DNA of 64,000 nucleotides from Ophiura sarsii (taxonomy: Eukaryota > Echinodermata > Ophiuroidea > Amphilepidida > Ophiuridae). Made by a program: the position numbers and the translations under genes. The DNA is taken from positions 89,030,690 to 89,094,689 of the forward strand of contig CM069443.1 of NCBI GenBank assembly GCA_035610835.1. Reading direction: 5' to 3'. This document shows, in pieces, positions 24,254 to 36,515 of the stretch. Numbering within the stretch: the stretch's first letter is position 1; each line of letters begins with the position of its first letter. The notes under the pieces were generated by a model. That model was given only the letters and a program-made list of their open reading frames with translations, did not search any database and was not told where the DNA came from.

Positions 24254-25261
24254 TAACTCAGCCCAGGAATATTCAGCGATGATTTCTATGTGAGATTACA
24301 AACTCGGACATGTATACATTTTATAAGACAATCTGAAGACCTCAGAGAAAAACCTGAGCAAACTAGTCCCAATTTTAAGCCGCAATCCGAATAATTCATC
24401 GACTAACATACACCTGTACGCTGACCCCCGTAAGGTTTTGGTGGGGTTAACCCATGGGTATAGTGAAGACGGAGTGATTTAACAATACCATCTTCAGAAC
24501 ACTGTCTTATATGATGAGGAAGGGATCGTTGCGTGCCTAAGCAATATTAGACCCATGCAGCGATGCCATCTTTAGAAAAAACATTGTGCACACACGAGTG
24601 CTATCTTCAGTAGACAGCATACATAGAGATGCTATCTTCAGAAGGTCATTGTGCAGAGGGATGCTATCTTCAGTAGACAATGCATAGCGGTGTATGACTG
24701 TTCTGCATACGTTGCAATGAGCAGGCCTCGATCTCTCCTGCGCCAAGCCAAACAAATATTCTATCTTAGCTGGATTTATTGTCGTTGTCAAAATGTAAAC
24801 TGCCCTAGTGAGTGAGTAAACATTAGGTTTCTTACCTAATTAAGAGCAACCAAAAGCAAACAAACTTTTCATCAAACTAGAATGTATGTAACAACCAGCC
24901 TTTTCTCGCAGACGGGATAAAGTTTTGTTTCATCTCGCGGACTGCAAAACGCTTTTGTTTAATGTTTTTCATGTATCCTGGTGATGCTGCGTACTGCGCA
25001 TTACCTTTTGCGCAAATATTTCAAACGCAGTACGCCTGACCATGCACGCAAGGTGTCCTTGCTCAGGTTTTTCTCACATAGAAATCATCACTGAATATTC
25101 ATGGGCTGAGTTATGATCAAACAAAAATGAGGCGGCGAAAATTCGGGCCAGTTAGCACAATCTTCGCCTGCTACAAAAGGGATAGGCATTTATAGGCCTA
25201 CTATATTTTCTAAATCCTTGTTCGAAAACTGACCAAATGTAAACATGCAACAACAGTTGGA

Positions 25262-25480
25262 GACATTTTCCAACTCTTTTGATGGTCTTTACACTGGCTG
25301 AGGTGGCAATATTAATAAGGAGGCTTTTTGTTTTTCCTTCATTCAAATGTAGGCCAACTGCATTTGATGCTGCTTCAACACTCTTTAACAGTGATTCCGC
25401 TTTACTGATTGATGTTGCTAGGAGGGCTATGTCGTCTGCGAAATCGAGATTTAAAATGTGTCCCGATTTGATATTTTGGA
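25262..25480 (-). pseudogene. Reverse-transcriptase fragment of a LINE
   Basis: On the minus strand the sequence reads LDFADDIALLATSI, then KAESLLKSVEAASNAVGLHL and NEGKTKSLL. This is the catalytic FADD block and following region of a non-LTR reverse transcriptase. Only about 70 residues remain, bounded on the left by the inverted satellite piece. It is too short for clade assignment. Confidence 0.75.
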
Positions 25481-25494
25481 TATGATTTCACATT

Positions 25495-27660
25495 TTGAGC
25501 TACGTATAAAGTCAGTGTAGCTAACCAGTCAAACCGCAATACATTTGACGGAACAAATAACGTTCGTATTGAAGAAGAAAAAAAATTGCCTGTGATTTAG
25601 CCTAAACGAGGGCATCAATGATGCAGAACCGCGACATTTTGCAGGTTTTTACGTTAAAGGGAGCTTTAGCATATCTACAATAATGACTAATGAAATTGGA
25701 ATGTTGGATTTTCAGCTTAGTTTAGTTTCAATTGGACTTTACATTTTAGCAACAACATTAACAGCCTATTTTACAACACTACCTAAGATAACATTTAACC
25801 TTGTTAACATAATTATGCAGGGATCTAAAATATACAAATGAGCTAATTATCATATTTACACAAATGCAAATGAGATCTAGCTTGGACCAATGGTACATCT
25901 GATCATGTTCTAGCACACTGTAGCTAACTTGGAAGTGTATTACCCATTGTTTTCAAAATTAAGAGCCAAATCAAAGATTTGACCAAATATGCAAATTAGC
26001 ACATTAGAATAATTACATCTAAAGCCCTAACATTGATCAATAATAACTTTGGGCATGTCTAGGGAGCACAGCACCAAGACGCTCTCCATAGACTTTACTG
26101 TTAGGAAAGGCTTACTTAAATGGCTCTAGTTTCTATATTAGTGCGTTTGGTTCAATGAAATTTTGATATGTTTTACTCACAAGGGTAATCTATAACATAT
26201 CTGAATATGAAGGCAACTTTCCCGTGCACTTTTTTTTATATAAGCCGCCGCATAACAACGTAGTGATATGCCTACCTAAATTCGGTCTCCGGTCTGGATA
26301 TCACCGCATGTGTAAATCGGTCCGTGAAATTAAAATTGACCTCAAATCACCTAGTTTAAATGTCAGAACATCAACTACACATTTCAAACACAACATATTA
26401 GTGAAAAATTATATCATAAACCGTCAAAAAATAACTCTCTTTCCCGCCAAATAGGAACTATTGTCGTACTCAACTTTGATTGATCGCGACGATAGCGTGT
26501 CGCGATCCTATTTAGGTATGTGCTCCCTCTAACCATGATCTTAGTTTGGTAGAGGTTAAGTTGAGCTAATTCAACATTTTGACTAAAATATGCAAATGAG
26601 CTAATTATCAAATTCAAACAAATGCAAATGAGATCTAGCTTGGACCAATGGTACAGCCAATCATGTCCTACAATACAAGCTAACTTGGAAGTGTATTACT
26701 CATTGTTTTCAGGATTAAAAGCAAAATCAAAGATTTGACCAACATATGCAAATGAGCTTATAATTAGCATAATTACAATAATACAAATAAGCCCTAGCTT
26801 TGATCACTGATAGGTCTGGTCGTGTCTAACCATCCTAGGTTTGGTAAAGGTTTAATTGAATTAGTTGTTATCTTCAAGAGTTATAGCTAATTCAACATTT
26901 TGACTAAAATATGCAAATGAGCTAATTATTATATTTACATAAATGCTAATGGGATTTAGCTTGGACCAATGGTGCAGCCGATCATGTTCTACAATACTAG
27001 CCAACTTGGAAGTTTATTACTCATTGTTATTAGGATTAGGAGCCAGATCAAAGATTTGACCAAAATATGCAAATGAGCTCATTTGTATAATAACAACCAT
27101 ACAAATAAGCCCTAGCATTGATCACTGATAGGTCTGGTCATGTCTAACCATCCAAGTTTTGGTAGAGGTTAAATCAGTATAAATTGATGAAGATTATATT
27201 TAATTAAATTAGTATTGTCTTTTTAGCGTTATAGCTAATTCAACATTTTGACCAAAATATGCAAATAAGCTCATTAGCATAATTACAACCATATGAATCA
27301 ATATTAACATTAATCAATGATAGATCTAGCCATGTATAACAATCCTAGCTTGTAAGAGGTTTAAGTCAGTCTATTCATTGAAAAGTTATATTTAATTGAA
27401 TTAGTCCTTGCATTAAGGAGTTACAGCCAATTCAAATATTCAGACAAAATATGCAAATTAGTTAATTATCATATTAGCACAAATATAAATGAGATCTAAC
27501 TTGGACCATTGGTGGAGATGATATGTCTTACCATTCTAGCCAATTTGGAAGTGTATCACTCATTGTTTTCAAGATTAAGAGCCAAATTAAAGATTTGACC
27601 AAAATATGCAAATGAGTTCATTAGCATAATAACAACCATACGATTCAGCCCTAACTTTGA
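25495..27660. repeat. AT-rich repeat field with ATGCAAAT/TAATTA motifs
   Basis: Related units of about 320-350 bp recur (for example starts near 26588, 26908 and 27257). They carry CAAAATATGCAAATGAGCTA, then AATTATCAT, and a second box AGCTTGGACCAATGG. The same sequence continues at 30290-30490. No reading frame is conserved. The stretch around 25495-25640 is a different dispersed repeat, seen again at about 36250-36390 (AGCTACGTATAAAGTC). The 466-bp MITE at 26062-26527 is inserted here. Confidence 0.65.
26062..26527. mobile_element. MITE with GGGAGCAC ends, copy 1 (TCTA duplication)
   Basis: The element begins GGGAGCACAGCACC and ends GTATGTGCTCCC, flanked by TCTA (26058-26061, 26528-26531). 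A full-length inverted copy lies at 29815-30281 and a partial one at about 27671-27889. The open frame on its plus strand is shared by the copies but has no known domain. Confidence 0.75.
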
Positions 27661-27670
27661 TCAATGAGCA

Positions 27671-27889
27671 CAAAACCAAATAGGTATCGCGACACGCTAT
27701 CGACGCGATCAATCAAAGTTGAGTACGACAATAGTTCCTATTTTGGCGGGAAAGAGAGTTATTTTTTGACGGTTTATGATATAATTTTTCACTAATATGT
27801 TGTGTTTGAAACTGAGACGATTATAACTAATCGTCTCAGGTTTGAAATGTGTAGTTGATGTTCTGACATTATATCCAACGGTGATGTGT
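27671..27889. mobile_element. Partial copy of the GGGAGCAC MITE with a 28-bp insert
   Basis: This matches the first ~190 bp of the 29815-30281 copy (AAATAGGTATCGCGACACGC through ATGTTCTGACATT), in the same orientation. It is truncated on the right at about 27889 and degraded on the left. A 28-bp palindromic insert (27812-27839) splits it. Confidence 0.75.
27812..27839. mobile_element. 28-bp palindromic insertion with 8-bp target duplication
   Basis: Two 12-bp inverted arms (CTGAGACGATTA and TAATCGTCTCAG) surround TAAC. The insert is flanked by perfect GTTTGAAA repeats (27804-27811, 27840-27847). The sister copy at about 29953 has a single uninterrupted GTTTGAAA. It could be an extreme hAT-type internal deletion or a repair footprint. 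Confidence 0.65.
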
Positions 27890-29036
27890 ACATGGTAAAT
27901 TATAATGGTCCAATAACTGATTCTTGATTCTTTTTATCCCCCTGGTTTGTAAAACCAGAAGGGGATTTTGTCATCATGTAATGTGCGTCGGGGTGTAGGG
28001 GTGTGTGCGTAGGGGTGGGGTGCGTGTGTGCCTTTTGGTTAGCCTTTTTCCGAATGCTGTATCTTTTGAACGGATGGACGAATTGACTTCAAACCTTCAG
28101 CGATAGGTAGGCCATGGTCAAACACTGTAGCTGCTTTTTGTTGGGTCTAATTTGCAAAGGTCATCTGAGGTCAAAGGTCATCCAGGGGTCAAATCGTAAA
28201 AGTTGCCCAATTGACTTCAAACTTGGAGAAAAGAAACATGAACACCAGGTGAACATGTCTCAAATTAATTAGAGGTCATCCAAGGTCAACGGTTTTTAGG
28301 TCAAAGGTTATCCAGGGGTCAAATTGTAAAAGTTGACTGATTGGCTTCAAACTTGGAGAAAAGATACATGAACACCGGGTGAACATGTCTAAAATTATTT
28401 AGAGGTCATCCGAGGTCAACGGTTTTGAGGTCAAAGGTCATCCAGGGGTCAAATCGTAAAAGTTGCCCGATTAGCTTCAAACTTGGAGAAAAGAAACATG
28501 AACAACGAGTGAACATGTCTACAATTAATCAGAGGTCATCCGAGGTCAACCAAGGTCAACAAGGGGTTAAATCGTGCAATGAACAACTGGGGAACATGTT
28601 AAAAAAATAATTAGAGGTCATCTGAGGTCAATGGTTATCCAGAGGTCAAAGGTCATCCAGAGGTCAAATCGTAAATGTTGCCCGATTGACGTCAAACTTA
28701 GAGAAAAGAAACATGAACTCTGGGTGAACATGACCCCTACGTGACCTTTGACCTCATTTGGGTCAATAGAAGTCGTCAAAGGTCAACAAGGGGTTAACTC
28801 GTGCAATGAACGCCGGGGGAACATGTAAAAAAATAATTAGAGTTCATCTGAGGTCAAAGGTCATCCAGAGGTCAAATCGTAAAAGTTGCCCGATTAACGT
28901 CAAACTTGGAGAAAAGAAACATGAACACATGGGGAACATGACCACAGGGGGAACATTGACCTCTATGTGACCTTTGACCTCATTTAATTGATCTCCCAGC
29001 CAGGGGGATTCGCAAGTCGTGACTTGCAGTATTTTT

Positions 29037-29213
29037 TAATTTTGTCATTTGTCACTCGTAGGTCTCAATTTATCTCTGTAAATGACAAAATTTCTAAACC
29101 TCATACTCCTCTGGAAGGCTACCCACAAGGATCCGTTTTTGGACCATTATCGTTTACCATGTACACAGCACCTTTGGGAGACGTCATTGATTTACATGGC
29201 CTTGGTATCTAGC
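29037..29213 (+). pseudogene. CR1/L2-like reverse-transcriptase fragment
   Basis: The frame reads VTRRSQFISVND, then EGYPQGSVFGPLSFTMYTAP and LGDVIDLHGLGI. This is the V-PQGSVLGPLLF region of a CR1/L2-type reverse transcriptase, stopping just before the expected YADD motif. It lies at the inner end of the left foldback arm. Confidence 0.75.
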
Positions 29214-29814
29214 GTCACCTGTATAAAAAGTAAACATACTTATGAGACCATTTTTGCACCATAATGTTTTTAAGGACCAGTGATTACACAGACAAAATGT
29301 CATCGATATAGCTCCTTCACTTCTGGGTGATGTCAAGAACTTTTTGATACCCCCTCGTATTACACAATGCAATAAATAAAAGTCGGGTTTCACCCAAATC
29401 TATGCGTTTTGATATCTACTGGGCATGTATTTATAGCATAGGCCAACATTGTCCGGTTTAAAAAACAGGGGGGGGGGGGGCGTGTGGTTGCTCTTTTTTA
29501 TACAAAACACGGCGTTATTTCAGTTGATATGTTTAGGTCGACATAATCAGAGACTGATCAAAATCAGTTGGATTTGAGTCAAAAAGTTTTAATTTCATGA
29601 GTGTAGGCCTAACAAGTCAAAGCGTGCCGCGTCCAGAGTCAAAAAACGGAAAATAATAGTGATTTTACGGAAGATGCGGCCTTCGTGATCAGATCATATT
29701 TCAAAAACGGATTGTTCAATTGTCATGTTATTTGGCTAGTTTGTTCAAAATTTCACGCTGAAAAAGTTGATATCAATTTTGAATGATTTTGAACAAATTT
29801 GTGCTCTATATTAA

Positions 29815-30281
29815 GGGAGCACACAACCAAATAGGTATTGCGACACGCTATCGACGCGATCAATCAAAGTTGAGTACGACAATAGTTCCTATTTGGCGGG
29901 AAAGAGAGTTATTTTTTGATGGTTTATGATATAATTTTTCACTAATATGTTGTGTTTGAAATGTGTAGTGGATGTTCTGACATTTAAACGAGGTGATTTG
30001 AGGTCAATTTTAATTTTACGGACCGATTTACACATGCGGTGATATCCAGACCGGAGACCGAATTTAGGTAGGTATATCAATACGTTGTTATGCGGCGGCT
30101 TATAGCAAAAAAAGTGCACGGTAATATCCCATTCATATTCAGATATGTTGTAGATTACCCTTGTGAGCAAAACATATCAAAATTTCATTGAACCAAACGC
30201 ACTAATATAGAAACTAGAGCCATTTAAGAAAGTCTTTCCTAACAGTAAAGTCTATGGAGAACGTCTTGGTGCTGTGCTCCC
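29815..30281. mobile_element. MITE with GGGAGCAC ends, copy 2 (inverted)
   Basis: This is the inverted full-length match of 26062-26527 (467 bp against 466 bp). The ends GGGAGCACACAACC and GGTGCTGTGCTCCC are intact. The flanks (TTAA left, TAGA right) show no clean duplication, so the site may have been rearranged after insertion. Confidence 0.75.
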
Positions 30282-30499
30282 TAGATCTAGCCATGTATAA
30301 CCGTCCTAGTTTTGTAGAGGTTAAGTCAGTCTATTCATTGAAGAGTTATATTTAATTGAGATAGTCCTTGCATTAAGGAGTTACAGCTAATTCAAGTATT
30401 GAGTCAAAATATGCAAATTAGCTAATTATCATATTTACACAAATGAAAATGAGAGCTAGTGTGGACCAGTGTTGGAGCTGATCATGTCTTACCATCCTA

Positions 30500-31372
30500 G
30501 GGACCGTTCATTATTTATGGTGGAGGGGTGGTTGGGACAAATTCGAGACTCGTATGTCAAAATTACATAACCCCCCCTACAGCTGAAACTGAAAATTACA
30601 TGACCCCCTCTACTAACCAATAGCTTTTTACACAACCCCCCCCCCCCCTCAAAATGAACTTGTCACATACTTAGCCTAGGGGATGTATTTTTCTTTTGTC
30701 CATGGATTCGTTGGTTGTGCCCTCTGAACGGCCAATAATTGAATGACTAACTGCATTGCGAGCGTAGCGAGGCGGAAAATTGTCATATATTTATACATTT
30801 TGGGTGGTTTTGTGAGTCTTTATAACCAGAAAAAAGTTAGAACATCCTGACAAAAACATATGAAATATTCTACTTTTGTGAGCTTTGGTGCAGAGCTGAG
30901 AGTGAGACGAGGTGAAATAAAGCATGCGAGAAATTACTGTTTTTAATCATATTGTTGGATTTTGGAACATAGGCCTAGGCTGATTAACATGTTTTTTTAC
31001 ACCCCATGGCTCTAATGTTTTCAACCATTGATGATTATATAGGTGTTTTTCCAACAGATCGTCCGAGCAGGGCGTGCACAAAAAAGATTTGCTGTCCGAA
31101 AGTAGTCTCATCAAAGTAGCCTACATGTTTTGAAGTTGAAAGGTTGTAAGAAAATGTGCGCGAAGCGCAGAAAAAAAATGGCATTTACACTCCAAAATAT
31201 CCTCTAAAATCACCCCAATCACCACCATCTTTATAGTAAAAAAAAGTTACACAACCCCCCCTGTTTAAGAATAAAAAGTTACATAGCCCCCCCTATTTCA
31301 ACATATGAAAGTTACATGACCCCCCCTATATTTTACCCAACCCCCCCTCCAGCATAAATAATGAACGGTCCC
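30500..31372. mobile_element. PIF/Harbinger-like non-autonomous element, copy B
   Basis: It has the same GGGACCGTTCATTATTTATG ends as the 15189-16392 copy and is flanked by CTA on both sides (30497-30499, 31373-31375). It is inverted and about 330 bp shorter. The left part corresponds to the complement of copy A's right part (CGAGACTCGTATG, CAGCTGAAACTGAAAATTAC). C-runs punctuate the interior. Confidence 0.82.
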
Positions 31373-33056
31373 CTAGCTTACTTGGAAGTTTATCTGTCAT
31401 TGTACTCAAGAGTAAGAGCTAAAACTAAAAATACTGCAAGTCACGACTTGCGAATCCCCTGGCTGGGAGATCAACTAAATGAGGTCAAAGGTCACATAGG
31501 GGTCATGTTCCCCGTTGTTCATGTTTCTTTTCTCCAAGTTTGAGGTCAATCGGGCAACTTTTACGATTTGACCTCTGGATGACCTTTGACCTCAGATGAC
31601 CTCTAATTATTTGTTGACATGTTCCCCCGGTGTTCGTTGCACGATTTAACCTATTGTTGAGCTTTGGTCTTGGATTAACTTCTAATGACCTCTAATTTAT
31701 TTTAGACATGTTAAACCCAGTGTTCATGTTTCATTTCTCCAAGTTTGACATCAATCGGGCAACATTTACAATTAGACCTCTGGATGACCTTTGACCTCAG
31801 ATGACCTTTGACCTCAGATGACCTCTAATTATTGTTTGACATGTTCCCCCGGTATTTATTGCACGATTTAACCCCTTGCTGACCTTTGATGACCATTGAC
31901 CTCGGATGACCTCTAATTTATTTTAGACATGTTCACCCGGTGTTCATGTTTCTTTCTCCAAGTTTGAAGTCAATCGGGCAACTTTTACGATATGACCCCT
32001 GGATGACCTTTGACCTCAGATGACCTTAGCCTCAAACAAATGTTCACCCGGCATTCATGTTTCTTTTCTCCAAGTTTGACATCAATCGGGCAACATTTAC
32101 GATTTGACCTCTGGATGACCTTTGACCTCAGATGACCTCGAATGACCTCTAATTATTGTTTGACATGTTCCCCGATATTTATTGCACGATTTAACCCCTT
32201 ATTGACCTTTGACCTTGGATGACCTCTTATGCCCGTTGACCTCGGATGACCTCTAATTTCTTTTAGACATGTTCACCTGGTGTTCATGTTTCTTTTCTCC
32301 AAGTTTGAAGTCAATCGGGCAACTTTTACGATATGACCCCTGGATGACAGATGACCTTAGCCTCAAAAAAATGTTCACCCGGCATTCATGTTTCTTTTCT
32401 CCAAGTTTGACATCAATCGGGCAACATTTACGATTTGACCTCTGGATGACCTTTGACCTCAGATGACCTCGAATGACCTCTAATTATTGTTTGACATGTT
32501 CCCCGATATTTATTGCACGATTTAACCCCTTGTTGACCCTTGACCTTGGATGACCTCTAATGACCGTTGACCTCGGATGACCTCTAATTTATTTTAGACA
32601 TGTTCACCTGGTGTTCATGTTTCTTTTCTCCAAGTTTGAAGTCAATCGGGCAACTTTTACGATTTGACCCCTCGATGACCTTTGACCTCAGATGACCTTA
32701 GCCTAAAAATGTTCACCCGGCATTCATGTTTCTTTTCTCAAAGTTTGAAGTCAATCGGGCAACTTTTACGATTTGACCTCTGGATGCCCTTTGACCTCAG
32801 ATGACCTATGCAAATTAGACCCTTAAAAAACGCAGCCATATTTTTTTTACCATGGCCTACCTATCGCTGAAGGTTTGAAGTCAATCCGTCCATCCGTTCA
32901 AAAGATAGAGCATTCAGGGAAAAGGCTAACCAAAAGGCACATACGGACACCCCCCCCCCCCCCCCCCCCCCCCACGTGCACCCCCACCCCCACCCCCCCC
33001 CCCCCACCCCCACCGACATGACAAAATCCCTTCTGGTTTTACAAACCAGGGGGATA

Positions 33057-36000
33057 ATAATATAGCAAAATATGCGAATGAGCTATTGTATTGAAACCAA
33101 ATTTCAGCCAATTGTAGACCTGAACATTTTCTAAGCTTTGTCTAACTAGGGAACCTTAGTCAAAATACCACTAATAAATATTCACGCAAAATAATTATTA
33201 TCCTCCATCATACCATAAATACTGGAGTTGCTCTCCAGTATTTATGATCATATACATAGGAAATGGAATTGTACTGTATGGACCTTTTTACCTTTTGCAT
33301 TGCCGCTTGGCGACCTTTGACTTTACTATATGTAAACTTCACATTGTTACTCTGTGATCAAATTCAAATTCGAATAGTAAATATAATTGGGACTGGCCGC
33401 CACGTGTAAGATCATACTACATGTACATTGTATTTCGGGAGCCTAATGAGTGTAGCATTCATTTTAACAATCAATATCATCTCCAAGGGCCTAGTTCATT
33501 GAGGCTCATGCACTGCAATACAATTAGGGAACCTTGCAGGGATGAGTTTTTGAACGGAATTGATTAATTATGGAGAGGATATTATAGTATACATATAGTG
33601 CAAAATTGAGATGAAAAGGAAACATTTTGGAGAATGAAAACAAACTCAAACTATTAAGGGAAAGATTTGGCTATGTTTATTATTATTATTTTTAATGGGA
33701 AAAGGGGTATTTTTATGAGAACAAAACGTCACACGGTCGTATTTTCAACAAATTTCTGGGGTACTAACAAGGCAAAATATCAATGTCAATATACAATTAT
33801 TTCATTTTATGGTGTATCTGGTATGTCCCTGTTCCAAGAACCCCCCTTGTTTATTCATAGTTTACCGTAAGGCCTTCTGGAATGACTTGGTGTTTATCCA
33901 ATGAATAGTTTCCCATTGTTGATTGACTAAATTGTAATATTGTTTACCAAGGGCGCTAACCATACAACTACGCTTTCGACACTGGACACCATGTTTACAA
34001 AGGCATAGCCTCGTAGTGCGGGTACCGTCCATCAATATCACATTCCATGACATATTATGACGTATTTCATGACTAAAATTCACATTGCGTCTCATCCAAA
34101 TCGATTTTCGAAAAATTGTTCCTAGAAATCTAATTAAATATGGTCCACAGTATTCGCGCAATTTTTGAGTGATAACTATACCCTAACGACAAAGCCTTTA
34201 CACACTACAAAATAATGCTAAACTGTGCCCGCAGATACGATGCTAGTAGGAGAGCAGATTTCACCGTTCCAATGGGGAACCGGCAATTACGATACACATT
34301 GGAATTTCGGGGCTAATATTGAAAACGACAGTTTCGAGTGCCTGCCAGTAAAATTTGCAAAAATTCGCGTCAATGGTTTTGAAACAATAGTGTCATTAAC
34401 ATCAAATTTGCATAATTTTCATGTCGCTATGGATCTGCGATTTAACCCTTGTAAAAGGAAAACAAAACCACATAGAATCATGCAGTTTTTTGTAACTTGA
34501 AGAACAGCGTATATTCTGACAGTATATATCAAAATAAATTTGGAATTTAAATGAAGAAATGTTTTTTTAACATAAATGTTTATGTTTTTTGTGTTTTTGT
34601 GAAAATGACCTAACACTTTCACTTATTAAAGAAATATTAAACGTTAGTCGTCGATTAATTTTAGATTTTATGATTAAGACATATGTTTTGATTTACCATG
34701 TCAAATTTGGTGGTCGTACGACAAACATTGTGATAGCTGTGGTACAAAACAGCAAGTCAATGTTTTTACAATTTTGAAGGTATAGCGCGACTAGTCAAGC
34801 CTCGTCAATGGGCCCATGCATACAATAGACACGTTGTACACCGGTGAGAATCCAACTTCGTACCAACATTTTCAGTGTGCATGTTCCTCTATTTTGTTGA
34901 TACAAATGTTGGGTTAAAAGAAAATCATCGTAAAGCCTAATATAATTACTCGAACCTGAGACGAATACCTAAATTAAATAACGTTTCCTATCTCTAAATC
35001 AAACATATATCGGCTGATTTGAACTCGTAAAGGTCTAGATGCTTGTATTATTGGGTGCCAAGCCATCTTCAGCAAATCACAACCAAAGTGGTTCCAGAAT
35101 AAATAATGCGCGGGCATGTTTATGAACATTTGCAATTTTCTCTTACTTTGAATGAGTGGAAATCTAGTGTTCTGGAGGGAATATTAAAGGCTGGGAGTGA
35201 ATTGAGGCACTCTATAACAGTGATCCTACCACTCAAGATAATACTCCTTATGTAGGACTCTTTTGGATCTGGAGTACATTATCATAAAATCACCTGAAAG
35301 AGTGAGATTATATATGACTCTTTAGTAATGAACTTTCACTCTTTTTGGTTTTGGAGTTGTTTCTGAACGTACTCCTAGTAGATGTGTACTCTCTTAGTCT
35401 TACATTAAGATAATTTAAGGTGTTAGTACGCGTGATACATAACGCGAACCATATTTGCATAGAGGGCGTTTTTCAATAAATAGCGATGATATTGTTTTAA
35501 TCTAGTTTTGCTGTGTTTTTTGTTAGTAGAAACAACAATAATGGCGATTTTTAATGTTCATCTTGAATTCTGAAGTAAATTTTTAAACATTTAAACTTTT
35601 CAACACCACTTAATGTCCCTTTAATTGCTCAATTTCATTTGTTTGTTTATGTTTTAGGGCCTATTTTCTATTTTTAAGCCGGTGATAACTGATTTCGGGT
35701 GCTTGCTAACAGTAATAAATAAAATAATAAGAAAATAGAATAAGAATAAATCAGATAGGCCTACACCTATCATTTATCAACAATGTTGATTCATTTTTTG
35801 TGTTGACTTAAAAGTAGATTCGCTGAATATATTTATTAATAAAATGTTATCAATACTGTTTACCTATTTGATCATTTAGAGTGCAAAGGAGAGAGTGATT
35901 TAGTCATGTTTGTATTTCACAACGCGCTACAAACGGCAAAAAGGCACGAATAAGACTCCGTACTACGGTGTTTCTAGTAATATTCAAGCAAGTTTCAGTG

Positions 36001-36415
36001 CGTCTTTACTTTTAGTCTATGAATGTACACATTTTAATATTTAAAATAGAAAACAATAAAGCAGTATCCATTAATTTCCTACTATACGAGTTGAAAAATA
36101 GAAATTACATTCCATAATTACCAGGGGCGGACTGGGACCTGAAAGCGGCCGTGGCAAAATTATTAAAGCGGCCCTTTTGACCATGTCAGGCAGAAGTATG
36201 TCGTCCCGGTAGTAAATTTTCGTAAAAGGTTGCCCCAATTTTTTATATCACATTTTTAGCTACGTATAAAGTCTGTGTATAATGAACTGGTCAAACCGCA
36301 ATACATTTGACTGAACAAATGATGTTCGCATTTCAAATTTTATCTCCAATATAAGTTTACATTAAATAATCGTGATTTAGCCGAAAAGGTGTTTTTTAAG
36401 TAAACTTTTTTTATA
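33057..36415. other. Long intergenic stretch without recognisable genes
   Basis: Short open frames occur on both strands (for example 33862-34161 minus and 34225-34500 plus) but none shows a domain, splice signals or codon bias that I would trust. A 14-bp hairpin (CATAAATACTGGAG and its complement) sits near 33214-33247. One hAT-type end (CAGGGGCGGACTGGGAC) starts at 36122, its partner presumably lost in the gap. Confidence 0.45.
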
Positions 36416-36515
36416 NNNNNNNNNNNNNNNNNNNNNNNNNNNNNNNNNNNNNNNNNNNNNNNNNNNNNNNNNNNNNNNNNNNNNNNNNNNNNNNNNNNNN
36501 NNNNNNNNNNNNNNN
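36416..36515. other. Assembly gap of exactly 100 N
   Basis: The 100 consecutive N are a conventional placeholder, so the true distance is unknown. The right flank starts in a C-run of a transposon end, which suggests the gap is due to repeats. Confidence 0.99.

Larger units (their letters stand above)
17907..25258 (+). repeat. ~0.97 kb satellite, about 5.2 direct units plus an inverted end piece
   Basis: Units begin at GCCTTTTCTCGCAG-like sequence near 17907, 19118, 20095, 21082, 22043 and 24898. Corrected for nested insertions the periods are about 950-990 bp. Each unit contains the same landmarks (GCTGCAAATATTTCAAACGC, TGTAGCAGGCGAAGATTGTG, CAGTAGACAATGCATAGCGG). Four MITEs have inserted into units 1 and 5. 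After a partial sixth unit (to about 25052) the sequence flips, and 25053-25258 is an inverted copy of the unit's middle part. Small open frames recur in every unit, are not conserved between units and are not taken as genes. Confidence 0.88.
27937..33054. mobile_element. 5.1 kb TA-flanked foldback element with nuclear-receptor-like motif arrays
   Basis: The outer ends TCCCCCTGGTTTGTAAAACC are inverted (right end 33015-33054) and flanked by TA (27935-27936, 33055-33056). The left arm (27937-29035) and right arm (31433-33054) are inverted copies. Each is built of repeating blocks with GGTCATCC, GGGGTCAAATCGTAAAAG and AAACTTGGAGAAAAGAAAC. The blocks contain many AGGTCAAAGGTCA direct repeats. 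The arms meet symmetric inner ends (CCAGGGGGATTCGCAAGTCG and its complement). The 2.4 kb between the arms holds a LINE fragment, a MITE copy and a Harbinger-like element. No transposase is visible. Confidence 0.78.

Noticed and set aside
33862..34500. Two ~90-100 residue open frames on opposite strands
   Set aside because: No domain, no conserved motif and no splice sites; length is within chance expectation for this composition.
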